Of a stretch of 40,418 nucleotides of DNA, positions 1-8,362 are shown in pieces; positions within the stretch are counted from its first letter, which is position 1, and each line of letters opens with the position of its first letter. This DNA is from CAYLRY01 sp964386535. Lineage in GTDB: Bacteria > Chloroflexota > Dehalococcoidia > Dehalococcoidales > UBA3254. The notes below the pieces were generated by a model. It ran no database searches, was not told the origin of the DNA, and worked only from the letters and a program-made list of their open reading frames with translations. Position numbers and translations under genes: made by a program. The stretch spans positions 1 to 40,418 of the forward strand of contig CAYLRY010000026.1 of assembly GCA_964386535.1 (NCBI GenBank). The letters run 5' to 3'.

Positions 1-440
1 GTTTTTATATTGGTGCAATGGGCTACCATCCCGGCTTTCAGCCATTTCTTTTCAGCTTCTTCGATTACAGCCTCTATTTTCCCGAATATGCAGCCCACTA
101 CAATATGAAAAGCCCAGCTATGGTGAACACAAAAAACGTCTTTTGACCCGGATACCAGGGCTGAACCGATTATATCTATCCCAGGCGCCATAAACCCATA
201 GATGACCTTTTTTTTGCCCTCTTCCCTTACCAGCAAGGCGTTAACCAGTTCTTTTACACACAAACGGAATACCTTGCGCAGGCCCTGGAGTTCGATGTCA
301 TAATACTTTTTAAGCCTTAGTTTTCCCTCCTCAATTTCCTCGGCATTCAGGCCCAGCCTGGCAAACGCCTTTTCTATTCTGGGCAGCTCCTGTTCAATCT
401 CCCGCTCATCAAAACCACACATTCTGAGCAATTCTTTCAT
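1..440 (-). CDS. Unidentified protein coupled to 2-hydroxyacyl-CoA dehydratase (3' end outside window)
   Basis: An open frame of 146 codons runs from an ATG at 438-440 to the window edge. Its ATG shares one base with the TAA stop of the dehydratase gene upstream (TAATG), so the two are translationally coupled. The N-terminus is helical and charged (MKELLRMCGFDEREIEQELP), then comes a hydrophobic stretch with YGFMAPGIDIIGSAL and, near the edge, VHHSWAFHIVVGC and AHCTN. Several Cys and His residues are present, but I recognise no family. The coupling suggests a partner or accessory of the HgdB-type subunit, perhaps a second subunit or a substrate-handling protein; that is inference. I am confident that it is coding, not what it does. 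Confidence 0.7.
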   Translation of the reverse strand, partial: MKELLRMCGFDEREIEQELPRIEKAFARLGLNAEEIEEGKLRLKKYYDIELQGLRKVFRLCVKELVNALLVREEGKKKVIYGFMAPGIDIIGSALVSGSKDVFCVHHSWAFHIVVGCIFGKIEAVIEEAEKKWLKAGMVAHCTNIK

Positions 441-1591
441 TACTCCAATATCCCCTTAAGAATCTCTATAAAGGCTTCTATGCGGGTTTTTAGTTGACCC
501 GTAGCTGCGGCGCCGTAATCGGATTCCAGAATAAGCACCGGTATATCATATTCCCCCATTTTATGAGCAAAATAATAAGCTTCGGAGTCATACGTTTCGC
601 AGCACAGCAGTTCATACCATATGATACCGGATACTTTAAAGTCCCTGATTAGTTGGAGGGCAAAATCCAGCCTCTTCCCGGCGGAATTCCTTAAAAAAGC
701 GCAAGGCACTTTCTCCACCAGATACCCCCTGGCCAGTGATTGAAGCAAGTCGCCGCTGTTTTCTATATCCTTCCAGTAGTATTTTATGCCCTCGCAGATT
801 TCTTCGATGACTATTTCTCCACCGGCTTTCTGTACCAGGTCCAGAATGGTGTAATCGCCGTTGCTGATATTGGGCCCCATCAGCAGAATCCGGGGAGCAC
901 TGCTTTCTTTTAACGGCTGTTGAGCCTTCAGTGTCTGGTAGATCGAATACAGCGCGTCCGCCAGGATAACCGGATCAGTATAGGCGGCTGTGTGATTCAA
1001 TTTTACAAAATCCAGCGCGCTAATTGGCGGGGGAGAAGCCCGGCGCATCAAGCTTATCTCCCTCAAGAGAGCCCTGATGCGGTTGTAAAGAACAATGGCT
1101 TTGCTGAGCTTATCATTCGAAATTTCGTTACCTGTGAGCTGCTGTAATCTGTTTTTTAAAGCTCTTAACCTGTCGGCAAAATATTCCACCTCAAAGGCGT
1201 TACCGTACTGCTGGGGAATTCCCAGTTTAAATACCTCCAGCTCGCCCTGGTACTCCCATATTTCAGCCACTTTCTTCAGGTGCTGGCAGGATATGGGCGC
1301 TACCAGCATATCAATCATGTTGTAATAAGGGTTGTTCTTTAACAATCTCTCCCCGATCTGGGCGCGCGCAAAGGGACAGATTACCTGTGGCACCGTCGAA
1401 AGGGCAGCAGCGGCTGGCTTTTCATTTCCGCCATGGGATAGACACAGCGGAATGGCTCCCGAAGCATAAATAATCTCTTCCGGCACGAAATTCCCTGGAA
1501 AGTAACCTATGATCTTAATCCCCTTCTGTTTGGCTGCTTCCAGTTGTGAGGCTCTATCTCTTAAAAGGTCAGCTAACAGTGTCTCTTGCAT
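440..1591 (-). CDS. 2-hydroxyacyl-CoA dehydratase subunit, HgdB/FldC/BcrB-like
   Basis: This 383-residue protein belongs to the 2-hydroxyacyl-CoA dehydratase D-component family (COG1775), whose members bind a [4Fe-4S] cluster and eliminate water from (R)-2-hydroxyacyl-CoA, or reduce benzoyl-CoA, after ATP-driven electron transfer from an activator. Family hallmarks seen are IGYFPGNFVPEEIIYASGA near the N-terminus, CPFARAQIGERL, APISCQHLKK, a mid-protein MGPNISNGDYTILDLV segment, and the C-terminal ELLCCETYDSEAYYF and ILESDYG motifs; the conserved cysteines are candidate cluster ligands. An upstream GTG at 1601-1603 is in frame, but GTGAGG sits six bases before the ATG at 1589-1591, so I prefer the ATG. 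No activator or second classical subunit is visible here; the coupled downstream gene may be a partner. The substrate cannot be told. Confidence 0.85.
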   Translation of the reverse strand: MQETLLADLLRDRASQLEAAKQKGIKIIGYFPGNFVPEEIIYASGAIPLCLSHGGNEKPAAAALSTVPQVICPFARAQIGERLLKNNPYYNMIDMLVAPISCQHLKKVAEIWEYQGELEVFKLGIPQQYGNAFEVEYFADRLRALKNRLQQLTGNEISNDKLSKAIVLYNRIRALLREISLMRRASPPPISALDFVKLNHTAAYTDPVILADALYSIYQTLKAQQPLKESSAPRILLMGPNISNGDYTILDLVQKAGGEIVIEEICEGIKYYWKDIENSGDLLQSLARGYLVEKVPCAFLRNSAGKRLDFALQLIRDFKVSGIIWYELLCCETYDSEAYYFAHKMGEYDIPVLILESDYGAAATGQLKTRIEAFIEILKGILE

Positions 1592-1771
1592 GGCATTCCT
1601 CACTTCATAAGGTTTTTCTTTATCAAAATATAACCGAGAAGATTTATGTTATCTATTCTACATAAAAAACGGTTATAAAAATACAGGTAGATTAACAGGT
1701 ATATTTTTAAGCCAAAAAAACGGATTGAGAAGCCTTCTTGCAATTCCCTAATTAAACAGGGATTATCTTGC

Positions 1772-2509
1772 TCAGGAGATCCATTTACGCTTTATATTAA
1801 ACAGACTCAACAAAAACAAGGCTGCACAGAAAGCACCAATTACCAGGAAATCAAGTAAAAATGCCATAACATGTTCACCGGTAATTGCCCCGTGGAGAAT
1901 ATCTACCCCATAGGTGATGGGCAAAATATAAGAAAGAGGTCTGATATAGACAGGCAACGACATGATAGAAAAGAACAGACCACAAAGGAAAATCATGGGA
2001 AACCGGAAAAAATTAGAGAAAGTCTGGGCTTCAAACACTTCACTGACAGAGACAGCAATAAAAAGCCCGAGGAAGGTTGACACAATGCCTATCAAAAGAA
2101 TCGCGGGGATAACCAGAGACCAGGTAATTCCTGAAAGGTCTGCCAGGAAAGCGGCGATTATCACGGGCACGAAGGCGTTCACGACGCCAAAGAGGATTGC
2201 CCCTGAGGTCTTAGCCAGCATCAGAAGCTCAAGTGAAATGGGAGACAGAAGCAACCTTTCAAATGACCTGCTGCGCCTTTCGAAAGTGATAGTCACTGAT
2301 AACATTGAGGTTGTCCCGAAAAGAATTGAGATAGTCATCACCCCCGGCAGCAAGTCCAGTACACTATCCAGTCCACTGCCGGACCTGATGAAGAACATGC
2401 CCGTCCAGGCCAGGGGAAAAATAATGCCCCAGCTAATATTAGGCGGTTTGAGATAGTAAGCTCGCATATCTTTAACCAGTATGTTCCAGAAGGCGATCCA
2501 GCTTTTCAT
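1772..2509 (-). CDS. ABC-2 type transporter permease
   Basis: A 245-residue integral membrane protein with about six hydrophobic segments, typical of the ABC-2 (DrrB/NodJ-like) permease family. The N-terminal cytoplasmic helix (FWNILVKDMRAYYLKPPNI) and the conserved segment ERRSRSFERLLLSPIS, which lies before the third membrane span in this family, are both visible. The start overlaps the last four bases of the ATPase gene upstream (2506-2509), so the two form a coupled two-gene exporter. The cargo is unknown; drug, lipid or polysaccharide export are all possible for this class. Confidence 0.85.
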   Translation of the reverse strand: MKSWIAFWNILVKDMRAYYLKPPNISWGIIFPLAWTGMFFIRSGSGLDSVLDLLPGVMTISILFGTTSMLSVTITFERRSRSFERLLLSPISLELLMLAKTSGAILFGVVNAFVPVIIAAFLADLSGITWSLVIPAILLIGIVSTFLGLFIAVSVSEVFEAQTFSNFFRFPMIFLCGLFFSIMSLPVYIRPLSYILPITYGVDILHGAITGEHVMAFLLDFLVIGAFCAALFLLSLFNIKRKWIS

Positions 2510-3492
2510 TGGTTTCCCCCACCCCCCGCCTTTTCCTTCTCTTTTTTCATCAATCCTGCCTCAATCCCCGTAACCTGGACGAAAACATCCTCTAATGAAG
2601 ATAAATAACGTCTTGCTTCAGTCACCTGAATTCCCTGGCTTTCCAGAAAACGTATTAAAGACCCCAGGTTGACTTGCTCTGCCGAATCTACCCGTAACTG
2701 GTCGGTAGTGAACTGTAACTGGTATTGAGGAAAAACCGCTTTCATTTCTTTTGCTAAGCCGTCCCCAGCACCAGAGATAGTAAGTATGAGTGTGTTTTTT
2801 TCTTTAACCGGCTGAATCAGGTCCGCCGTACGATCTATACGGACAATCTGTCCATTGACGATAAAAGCGATCCTTTCACAAAGGCGCTCTGCTTCCTCAA
2901 TATAATGCGTGGTAAGAAAGACGGTGGTTCCCTGGCCATGAAGACCGGCGATTATTTGCCGTACCTGGCGGGCGCTGGCTACGTCGATGCCTGTTGTCGG
3001 CTCGTCAAGGAACAGAATAGGTGGGTTATGGATAATGCCGGCGGCAAAGGTAAGCTTGCGCTTCATCCCCTTGGAATAAGCTGCGAACTTGCGGTTAGCA
3101 GCCTCTTTGAGCCCGAACGTGTCTAAAAGCTGGTTAGCACGTTCCTGACGTTCTTTCTTCTTTTTTCCATAAAGCGCCGCACAAAAGCAAAGATTTTCAA
3201 ATCCGCTTAGCTCAGGATAAAGATTACTTTCATCCGGAACGATGCCGACCAGGTGCTGGGCTGCCTTCGGATTGTGTGTACAATCAATGCCGCCGATAAT
3301 TATGCTGCCTTTGTCAGGCCTGGCCAGTCCCGTCAGAATGGTGATAGTAGTCGTTTTGCCGGCTCCGTTAGGACCCAGAAAGCCAAATAGTTCACCCTGG
3401 TTGACCTTGAAAGAAATATCGTTTACGGCGACTACTTCGCCGAAACGTTTGGTCAGCTTTGATACCTCTAAGGCTGGCGCTGTTGAATTCAT
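2506..3492 (-). CDS. ABC-2 exporter ATP-binding protein
   Basis: A 328-residue ATPase of the DrrA/CcmA type that powers the permease encoded just downstream. Walker A GPNGAGKTT is at residues 40-48, the signature YSKGMKRK at 139-146, Walker B ILFLDEP at 159-165, and the switch His in TTHYIEE near 196. The Q-loop position reads IVPDESNLY rather than a canonical Gln, a variation I believe occurs in related exporters. About 100 residues after the nucleotide-binding domain form the accessory C-terminal domain seen in antibiotic exporters, ending in a lysine-rich tail. The first in-frame ATG is used because the only nearby upstream ATG runs into a stop. Confidence 0.9.
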   Translation of the reverse strand: MNSTAPALEVSKLTKRFGEVVAVNDISFKVNQGELFGFLGPNGAGKTTTITILTGLARPDKGSIIIGGIDCTHNPKAAQHLVGIVPDESNLYPELSGFENLCFCAALYGKKKKERQERANQLLDTFGLKEAANRKFAAYSKGMKRKLTFAAGIIHNPPILFLDEPTTGIDVASARQVRQIIAGLHGQGTTVFLTTHYIEEAERLCERIAFIVNGQIVRIDRTADLIQPVKEKNTLILTISGAGDGLAKEMKAVFPQYQLQFTTDQLRVDSAEQVNLGSLIRFLESQGIQVTEARRYLSSLEDVFVQVTGIEAGLMKKEKEKAGGGGNQ

Positions 3493-3739
3493 TACTCTGG
3501 TTCCCCATGATTTTTCATATCCTTATCATTATTTTGAGTCGAAATAGTGATATATATTTGCGTTTTACCTGTTTCACAGCTTCCCGGCTAAACAGCAATG
3601 AACATGTTTACCAGGGCTTCCACCCTCTGCCAGACCCAAGGATTTAAGTAAGAATATATTTATTAACTTATATTATTACTAAAAACATAAACAGTCAATA
3701 CCAAAAAGCCCCTGCACCTATTCAACTAATCTTTTCCAG

Positions 3740-4149
3740 TTATGATTGGATAGCTACCACAACATCTCTTTCAGTTATGCTTCTGATTATTTTTGTCTTT
3801 AATCGGTTGGGATAACAAGCTTCGCCAATAAGCTGTTTGGATTTGTTTACATCATACTTCCGGCTGGCAATGCTTGAAACAAAGACCTGGGGGAGCCGGG
3901 CAGCGCCAGTTGACAGGCTGCCCGTGTAAATCCGCAGCCAAAGGCTTTAGTCATGGCTTCTTTGTCAATGGCATACTCCGCTGCTGTACTAACCTTGGGA
4001 TTAGACCATGGTGAATCCGTATATAATCTGTCAGGTACCAGGAAGCTGGCGCCGCTCTCTTTGGAGATGATATTATGACCTGACCGCTTCAGGTCGTTGG
4101 CTACATTGTAATTTCCTATCGCACTCGAATTGAAACAACAAGGGATCAA
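3740..4149 (-). pseudogene. Internal fragment of a family 5 extracellular solute-binding protein, frameshifted
   Basis: The 5' part reads DSPWSNPKVSTAAEYAIDKE and AFGCGFTRAACQLALPGSP, the conserved middle of DppA/OppA-type solute-binding proteins. At the C-rich run after LPGSP (about 3890) that frame goes out of register and stops at 3847. The neighbouring frame continues with SRKYDVNKSKQLIGEACYPN, the expected next motif of the family, and ends at a stop at 3740-3742. Full members are about 500-600 residues; only some 135 codons remain, lacking signal peptide and C-terminal lobe. The left part begins with TTG right after the stop of the TIGR04076 gene and has no ribosome binding site. It is a decayed remnant, not a functional gene. 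Confidence 0.8.
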
Positions 4150-4160
4150 GCCCTCGCCGG

Positions 4161-4718
4161 TTATTTCCTCGGTGTACGCCTGAGCTCAAACTTGTTCCTC
4201 ACGTTCGGATCGGGGCAGGTTAAGGTGTGTATTTCAGGATCAGGTTGCCAGGGAAATTGTCCGCCATAACGCATAACCATCACAGCTTCATAAATATTCT
4301 TAAACGCGGAAGGACACATATTCTGGGGAACCATTTCTTTAAATCCTTTTAATTCCCAGGTATCTCCTACCTTATGACCGTAGCCGCAGACTCCATCGCA
4401 TTCCTTACCGATCAGCTTGACGGTGACGTCATACCTGTCAGCTTTTTTGTCAGTCTCAGGTTCACGTCTCAATTCGAAAACGTTTTTAACTAAGTGATCG
4501 GGACAGCATTGGATGAGAACGTTAGGATCACCTTCCCAGGGGAAACTGCCGCCATTTTTCAGCACGTCAATAAACGGACGAAGAGAGTTGTATGCGAAGC
4601 TGCATAATCCCGGCGGGGCCATTTTATCGAACAGCCATTCGTCACCCGGTTTATGACCCTGATTACAGGGTTTGTCATTTCTTAATAATTTGATCCTGAT
4701 TTTATAATGATCCGCCAT
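4161..4718 (-). CDS. TIGR04076-type protein with two tandem domains
   Basis: This 185-residue soluble protein consists of two copies of a small cysteine-containing domain of unknown function that matches my recollection of TIGR04076. Copy 1 (about residues 1-88) has KPCNQGHKPGDEW, PPGLCSFAY, GGSFPW, CCPDH and FELRRE; copy 2 (about 92-185) has VCGYGHKVGDTWEL, PQNMCPSAF, GGQFPW, TCPDPN and FELRR. The shared Cys, GH and GD positions suggest metal or cofactor binding, which is inference. An AGGG-rich ribosome binding site lies about 12 bases before the ATG. A related domain occurs in the gene at 33691-34368, at the head of the FAD oxidase cluster, so the family may serve redox enzymes in this organism. 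Confidence 0.75.
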   Translation of the reverse strand: MADHYKIRIKLLRNDKPCNQGHKPGDEWLFDKMAPPGLCSFAYNSLRPFIDVLKNGGSFPWEGDPNVLIQCCPDHLVKNVFELRREPETDKKADRYDVTVKLIGKECDGVCGYGHKVGDTWELKGFKEMVPQNMCPSAFKNIYEAVMVMRYGGQFPWQPDPEIHTLTCPDPNVRNKFELRRTPRK

Positions 4719-4937
4719 ATTTTTATATTCCCTCCGAGATATTATAATGAGTTTATTTCAGGGAAGTTGGAAAGTCAATTTAAAAAAATCGAGCAGTGTT
4801 TTTCCCTTCCGTTTTCAGGAACGAACCAGATCCGGCCACAAATTGTTTCAAAGAAGCCTCATCCACAGGCGTCTTCCAGGGTACAATATGTGCTTTCATT
4901 CCCCCGGTCATGCTTAGAAAGAGAAGTGGTCTACTTA

Positions 4938-5188
4938 CATATGGAGGTGAGTCTGGGTCTGAATAGCAATACAATCAGCGGTCTGTCTCCGGTATCTGCA
5001 TCAAGTAGTTTAAAACAGCTTCTGATCAAAAATAACCTGATTACGGATATTGCTCAGGTGATGTCTATGCCAGCATTGTGCGGTATTGCTCTGGCAGGCA
5101 ATCCCCTGAGTAAAGCCTCCCTGAATGAATATACCCCTGCTTTGCAGAAAAAAAGGTAGTTGTGGACTTCCTGGTCACTTTAAGGTGA
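4938..5188 (+). pseudogene. Leucine-rich-repeat protein remnant (C-terminal repeats)
   Basis: The frame encodes two internalin-like 22-residue repeats: LGLNSNTISGLSPVSASSSL and LIKNNLITDIAQVMSMPAL, then the LRR cap signature ALAGNPLSKASLNEYTPALQ. A run of seven A's at 5148-5154 breaks the frame into a stop at 5157, while the frame shifted by one continues VVVDFLVTLR to a stop at 5186-5188, which matches how such caps usually end. No start, signal peptide or upstream repeats are visible; 4719-4937 shows nothing recognisable. I read it as the truncated, frameshifted end of a secreted LRR protein. Confidence 0.6.
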
Positions 5189-5355
5189 TCCTAAAAAGCG
5201 GGTTTTAAGCCGTCACGATAGGCAGCCGCTTTACGGGTGGGCCTGTCATTCCCGCATTCGAGTTGGGGTCTAGCGCCCGTTTCAAGCGGGCCGGCCGCCG
5301 TAAAGAGACGAGTAGATTACAGCTTGATTTGTAATGACAGAGTACAAGATGATTT
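5189..5355. other. Short intergenic stretch with a partial copy of a GC-rich repeat
   Basis: No gene is visible. Bases 5231-5247 (ttacgggtgggcctgtc) resemble the tail of the palindromic repeats found at 7266-7306 and 18659-18702. Confidence 0.3.
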
Positions 5356-6738
5356 TTACACCTTCTTTCTCTTCCAGCGGCCTGTTTTGAAATACAACGG
5401 GTAAATCACTCCCCTGCCGAAAATTCCAGCCACCATGGCCCAGCGTACGCCGTAAACTCCCAGTCCGGTTAATCCGGGCATAAAATAAGCCAGAGGCATT
5501 TGTACCGCCCAAACGGTGACCATATTGGTGATCATGGGTATCAGGGTGTCACCCACCCCATTAAGGACCTGGGTAAAGGTAATGACAGCTCCCCAAACCA
5601 CATAGGCCGCAATCTCAATACGCAGGAAGGTGGCTGCCGTGGCCACCAGCTCGGGCTCGTTGTTGAAAATACGTAGAATATATTCCACCCAGAACCAGAT
5701 TATTACTGAGAAAACTATGGCGATGCCGGTAGCCAGACCGGCAGCCAGCCAACTGGTCTTTTCAGCTCGTTCGGGTTGACCGGCGCCCAGGTTCTGCCCT
5801 GCCAGCACCCCGGCCGGTGTTCCCAGACCATTAGCCAGCATCTGGACGAACTGGTCCACCCTTTGTGAAAGGGCATGGGCTGCTACTGCCACGGTGCCGA
5901 ATGGTGTAATAAAGTAGACCAGCACCAGCGCAGCAAAGTTCCTTTCCATGGAGGTGACGGAGGCCGGAATGCCGATTTTTATAGTTCGCCAGATCAGGTT
6001 GCGGTCGAAATGAAATCCCTTGAAGCTGACCGTCAGCCGTGAGCGTCCTGTCATGAGAAACCATACGGCGATGGCGCCGCCCAGGCCCTGGGCGATCACG
6101 TTGCTCAAAGCCGCTCCCCTGACCCCCAGTTGAGGGAACAGCCACCAGCCGAAGACCAGGGCGGGACACAGGGCAATCTGAAAGATCCGGTAGCAGACGC
6201 CTATTTTTAGAGGAGTCCGGGTATCACCTGAAGCCTGCATGATGTTCTGAGAGACCTGCAACACGCTCATGGTGACGATGCCCACCAGTTGTATACGCAT
6301 GTAGGAGGCGCCTTCCGATACCACCTCCGGCTCCACTCCCAGCAAGATCAGAATATGCTCGGACAACGCGATGCCGATAATAGCCATCAACAGGGAAAAA
6401 GAGCCAGCAATGACATAAGATTGCTGGGCTACCCGGTTGGCGCTGTGCTCATCTTTTGCGCCCATGAAACGGGCTACCATAGCGGAAGTGCCGGTGAATA
6501 GGCCCATGATCAGGGAGTTGATCACCTGGATGGCTAAAGCTGAAACGCCAACGCCCGCAATGGAGGATGAACCCAGCTTGCCTACCCAGATCATATCAAT
6601 GGTAGGGCCCATGGTGTTAATGGTGGTGCTGATTAAGGCCGGCCAGGAGAGTGACCAAAGATTTCCCGGAATGCTACCCTTCGTCCAGTCTCGTTTAGAG
6701 GCCCCCCCTCTAAGTGGAAATCCTGAGTGTCCCCTCAT
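5356..6738 (-). CDS. MATE family efflux transporter
   Basis: A 460-residue protein with twelve predicted membrane segments, the size and topology of multidrug and toxic compound extrusion transporters, which expel cationic drugs or metabolites using Na+ or H+ gradients. Family features are the N-terminal SLSWPALISTTINTMGPTID, the motif WVGKLGSSSIAGVGVSALAI, and the equivalent second-half segment PFGTVAVAAHALSQRVDQF, reflecting the internal duplication of the family. No clear ribosome binding site precedes the ATG at 6738, so the exact start is uncertain; the conserved part begins near residue 16 (RDWTKGS). It stands alone between a remnant region and the divergently read zinc-knuckle gene. 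Confidence 0.88.
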   Translation of the reverse strand: MRGHSGFPLRGGASKRDWTKGSIPGNLWSLSWPALISTTINTMGPTIDMIWVGKLGSSSIAGVGVSALAIQVINSLIMGLFTGTSAMVARFMGAKDEHSANRVAQQSYVIAGSFSLLMAIIGIALSEHILILLGVEPEVVSEGASYMRIQLVGIVTMSVLQVSQNIMQASGDTRTPLKIGVCYRIFQIALCPALVFGWWLFPQLGVRGAALSNVIAQGLGGAIAVWFLMTGRSRLTVSFKGFHFDRNLIWRTIKIGIPASVTSMERNFAALVLVYFITPFGTVAVAAHALSQRVDQFVQMLANGLGTPAGVLAGQNLGAGQPERAEKTSWLAAGLATGIAIVFSVIIWFWVEYILRIFNNEPELVATAATFLRIEIAAYVVWGAVITFTQVLNGVGDTLIPMITNMVTVWAVQMPLAYFMPGLTGLGVYGVRWAMVAGIFGRGVIYPLYFKTGRWKRKKV

Positions 6739-6964
6739 TTATTCGTGTTACTCAACTTCGAAAGTCCTACCTTTCCCCCTGGCTTCTAACCTTTACTGGT
6801 ATCTTTGTCGAATAAGATATAATTCTAGCAGCTTCAGAGTAAAACCTCAAATAGAATATCGCTATTAATAATCTTATACGAGAAATATCATCGGGCTGGT
6901 CTCCTTCCGAAGAAAAAGGAAATTTGGTAAAATCGGATATACCCGCAGGGAAAAGGAGATCCTG

Positions 6965-7264
6965 ATGCTGCACGAAGAATGGTATGGGGAATACGAGGTA
7001 GAAGAGCACGTTCACAACCAGAAATACGGCCCAGGGCCCTTTCGCCGTTTGTGCGCCTTTTGCAGGGGAACCGGGGTTCATCCCTCTACCATGAACTCCC
7101 TGGATTATGACCGCTGTCCAGTATGCAAGGGAACAGGTATTCTGGATTTCAACGGCCATCAAAGGGAATATAACCCCTGCGGCAGATGCGGAGGCAGCGG
7201 TCAGGAACCGGCAATCATGCTGCCTAAGCCATGTCCCACCTGTGGGGGACGAGGATTGATATAA
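6965..7264 (+). CDS. Small four-knuckle DnaJ-type zinc finger protein without J domain
   Basis: The 99-residue product contains four CxxCxGxG elements: CAFCRGTG, CPVCKGTG, CGRCGGSG and CPTCGGRG. That is the pattern of the DnaJ central zinc domain, where four elements bind two zinc ions. There is no J domain and no C-terminal substrate-binding part, so it is a stand-alone zinc module. AGGAGAT lies just before the ATG. The N-terminus (MLHEEWYGEYEVEEHVHNQ) is acidic and histidine-containing. The gene ends right at a strong GC-rich palindrome and 57 bases before the amidohydrolase. A role in protein folding or metallocentre assembly is possible but unproven. Confidence 0.75.
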   Translation: MLHEEWYGEYEVEEHVHNQKYGPGPFRRLCAFCRGTGVHPSTMNSLDYDRCPVCKGTGILDFNGHQREYNPCGRCGGSGQEPAIMLPKPCPTCGGRGLI

Positions 7265-7265
7265 A

Positions 7266-7306
7266 AGGGCCACCCCTTTAAGGCCGCCCCTTAAAGGGGT
7301 GGCCCT
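7266..7306. repeat. GC-rich palindromic repeat, copy A
   Basis: Arms 7266-7281 and 7291-7306 are perfectly complementary over 16 bases, with a nine-base GC-rich loop. It starts two bases after the stop of the zinc finger gene and ends just before the ribosome binding site of the amidohydrolase. There is no T run, so it is a weak terminator or processing/stabilising stem. Its loop and right arm (aaggccgcccctt, then aaggggtggccctg) recur at 18659-18702, which points to a dispersed repeat family. Confidence 0.65.
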
Positions 7307-7321
7307 GTCAGGAGAGATACT

Positions 7322-8362
7322 TTGAAAAAGATCGCTTTCGAAGAACATTTTACTACTCCGGAGCAGGCTGGCTTTATCAGGGCCATTATCGAGAAAACCT
7401 ATCCGGTTGAAGAGGTCAACCGGCTGGAAGAGCATATGAACCAGGAAATCCGCTGGGTGCCGGTTTCTGATCAGTCAGGTACACTGGCAGGTTCGAGCGC
7501 GGTGATGCAGAAATTGCTGGATACCGGGGAGAGCAGAATCCGTGAAATGGATGAGTCCGGTATAGATATACAGGTTCTTTCCCTGGTATCGCCGGGACTG
7601 CAAATGCTGGATGAAGCCACAGCGGTGAAGGAGATGAAAAGGACGGATGATATCCTGGCCGAGATTATCCAATCGCGGCCTGACAGATTTGCCGGGCTGG
7701 CCTCACTGGCTCCGCAAAATCCCCTGGAATCAGCCGCTGAACTGGAGAGAGCCGTGCTCCAACTGGGACTAAAAGGGGCCAGTATAAATTCACATACCAG
7801 GGGCGAGTACCTGGATGATCCAAAATTCTGGCCTATCTTTGAACGGGCAGAGGCGCTGGGGGTACCTGTGTATCTTCATGCCCGCCTGCCTTCACCGCAG
7901 ATGGTTAAAGCCTACATGGGTTACCCTGGACTGGCCCTGGCTTTCTGGGGATACGGCGCTGAGACCAGTCTGCATGCCGTCCGGCTGATTTGCTGCGGTG
8001 TTTTCGAAAAGTACCCCAGGCTGCAAATCATCCTGGGACACCTGGGTGAGGCCCTACCTTACTGGCTGTGGCGGCTAGACAGGCGCTGGGCAGCCGGCGC
8101 CGGAGGCTCAGACAGGGGTTATGCCAAATTGCCCTCCGGCTATTTCCGGGATAATTTTTACGTGACTACCAGCGGTAACTTCTGGTTTCCTCCGCTTCAG
8201 GAATGCATGCTGGCATTAGGTGCGGACAGAATCCTGTTTGCTGTGGACTATCCTTTTGAATCCAGCCGTGATGGTGTAGAATTTATGAATAATGCCCCCA
8301 TCAGCCAGTCGGATAAGGAAAAAATCTGCTTCCGGAATGCAGAGAAGCTGTTAAAGCTGTAA
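7322..8362 (+). CDS. Amidohydrolase-family decarboxylase, LigW / gamma-resorcylate decarboxylase-like
   Basis: This 346-residue protein is an amidohydrolase-2 (ACMSD) family TIM barrel. The metal-binding E-x-H near the N-terminus is at residues 7-9 (AFEEHF); further ligands or catalytic residues are His186 (VYLHAR), His240 (LGHLGE) and Asp309 (FAVDYPFES). In LigW, 2,3-dihydroxybenzoate and gamma-resorcylate decarboxylases these residues hold a divalent metal and decarboxylate aromatic acids; other relatives act on ACMS-type intermediates. AAFWGYG and PYWLWRLDRR are also typical. The start is TTG at 7322, with AGGAGAG eight bases before. Substrate is inferred only as an aromatic or related carboxylic acid. 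Confidence 0.8.
   Translation: MKKIAFEEHFTTPEQAGFIRAIIEKTYPVEEVNRLEEHMNQEIRWVPVSDQSGTLAGSSAVMQKLLDTGESRIREMDESGIDIQVLSLVSPGLQMLDEATAVKEMKRTDDILAEIIQSRPDRFAGLASLAPQNPLESAAELERAVLQLGLKGASINSHTRGEYLDDPKFWPIFERAEALGVPVYLHARLPSPQMVKAYMGYPGLALAFWGYGAETSLHAVRLICCGVFEKYPRLQIILGHLGEALPYWLWRLDRRWAAGAGGSDRGYAKLPSGYFRDNFYVTTSGNFWFPPLQECMLALGADRILFAVDYPFESSRDGVEFMNNAPISQSDKEKICFRNAEKLLKL

Noticed and set aside
4780..4974. A 64-codon minus-strand frame containing KAHIVPWKTPVDEASLKQF
   Set aside because: Looks somewhat protein-like, but no family could be named, no ribosome binding site is present, and it overlaps the leucine-rich-repeat remnant.
6767..7435. A 222-codon frame on the minus strand
   Set aside because: Antisense to the zinc-knuckle gene and the start of the amidohydrolase, both of which have clear motifs and ribosome binding sites.
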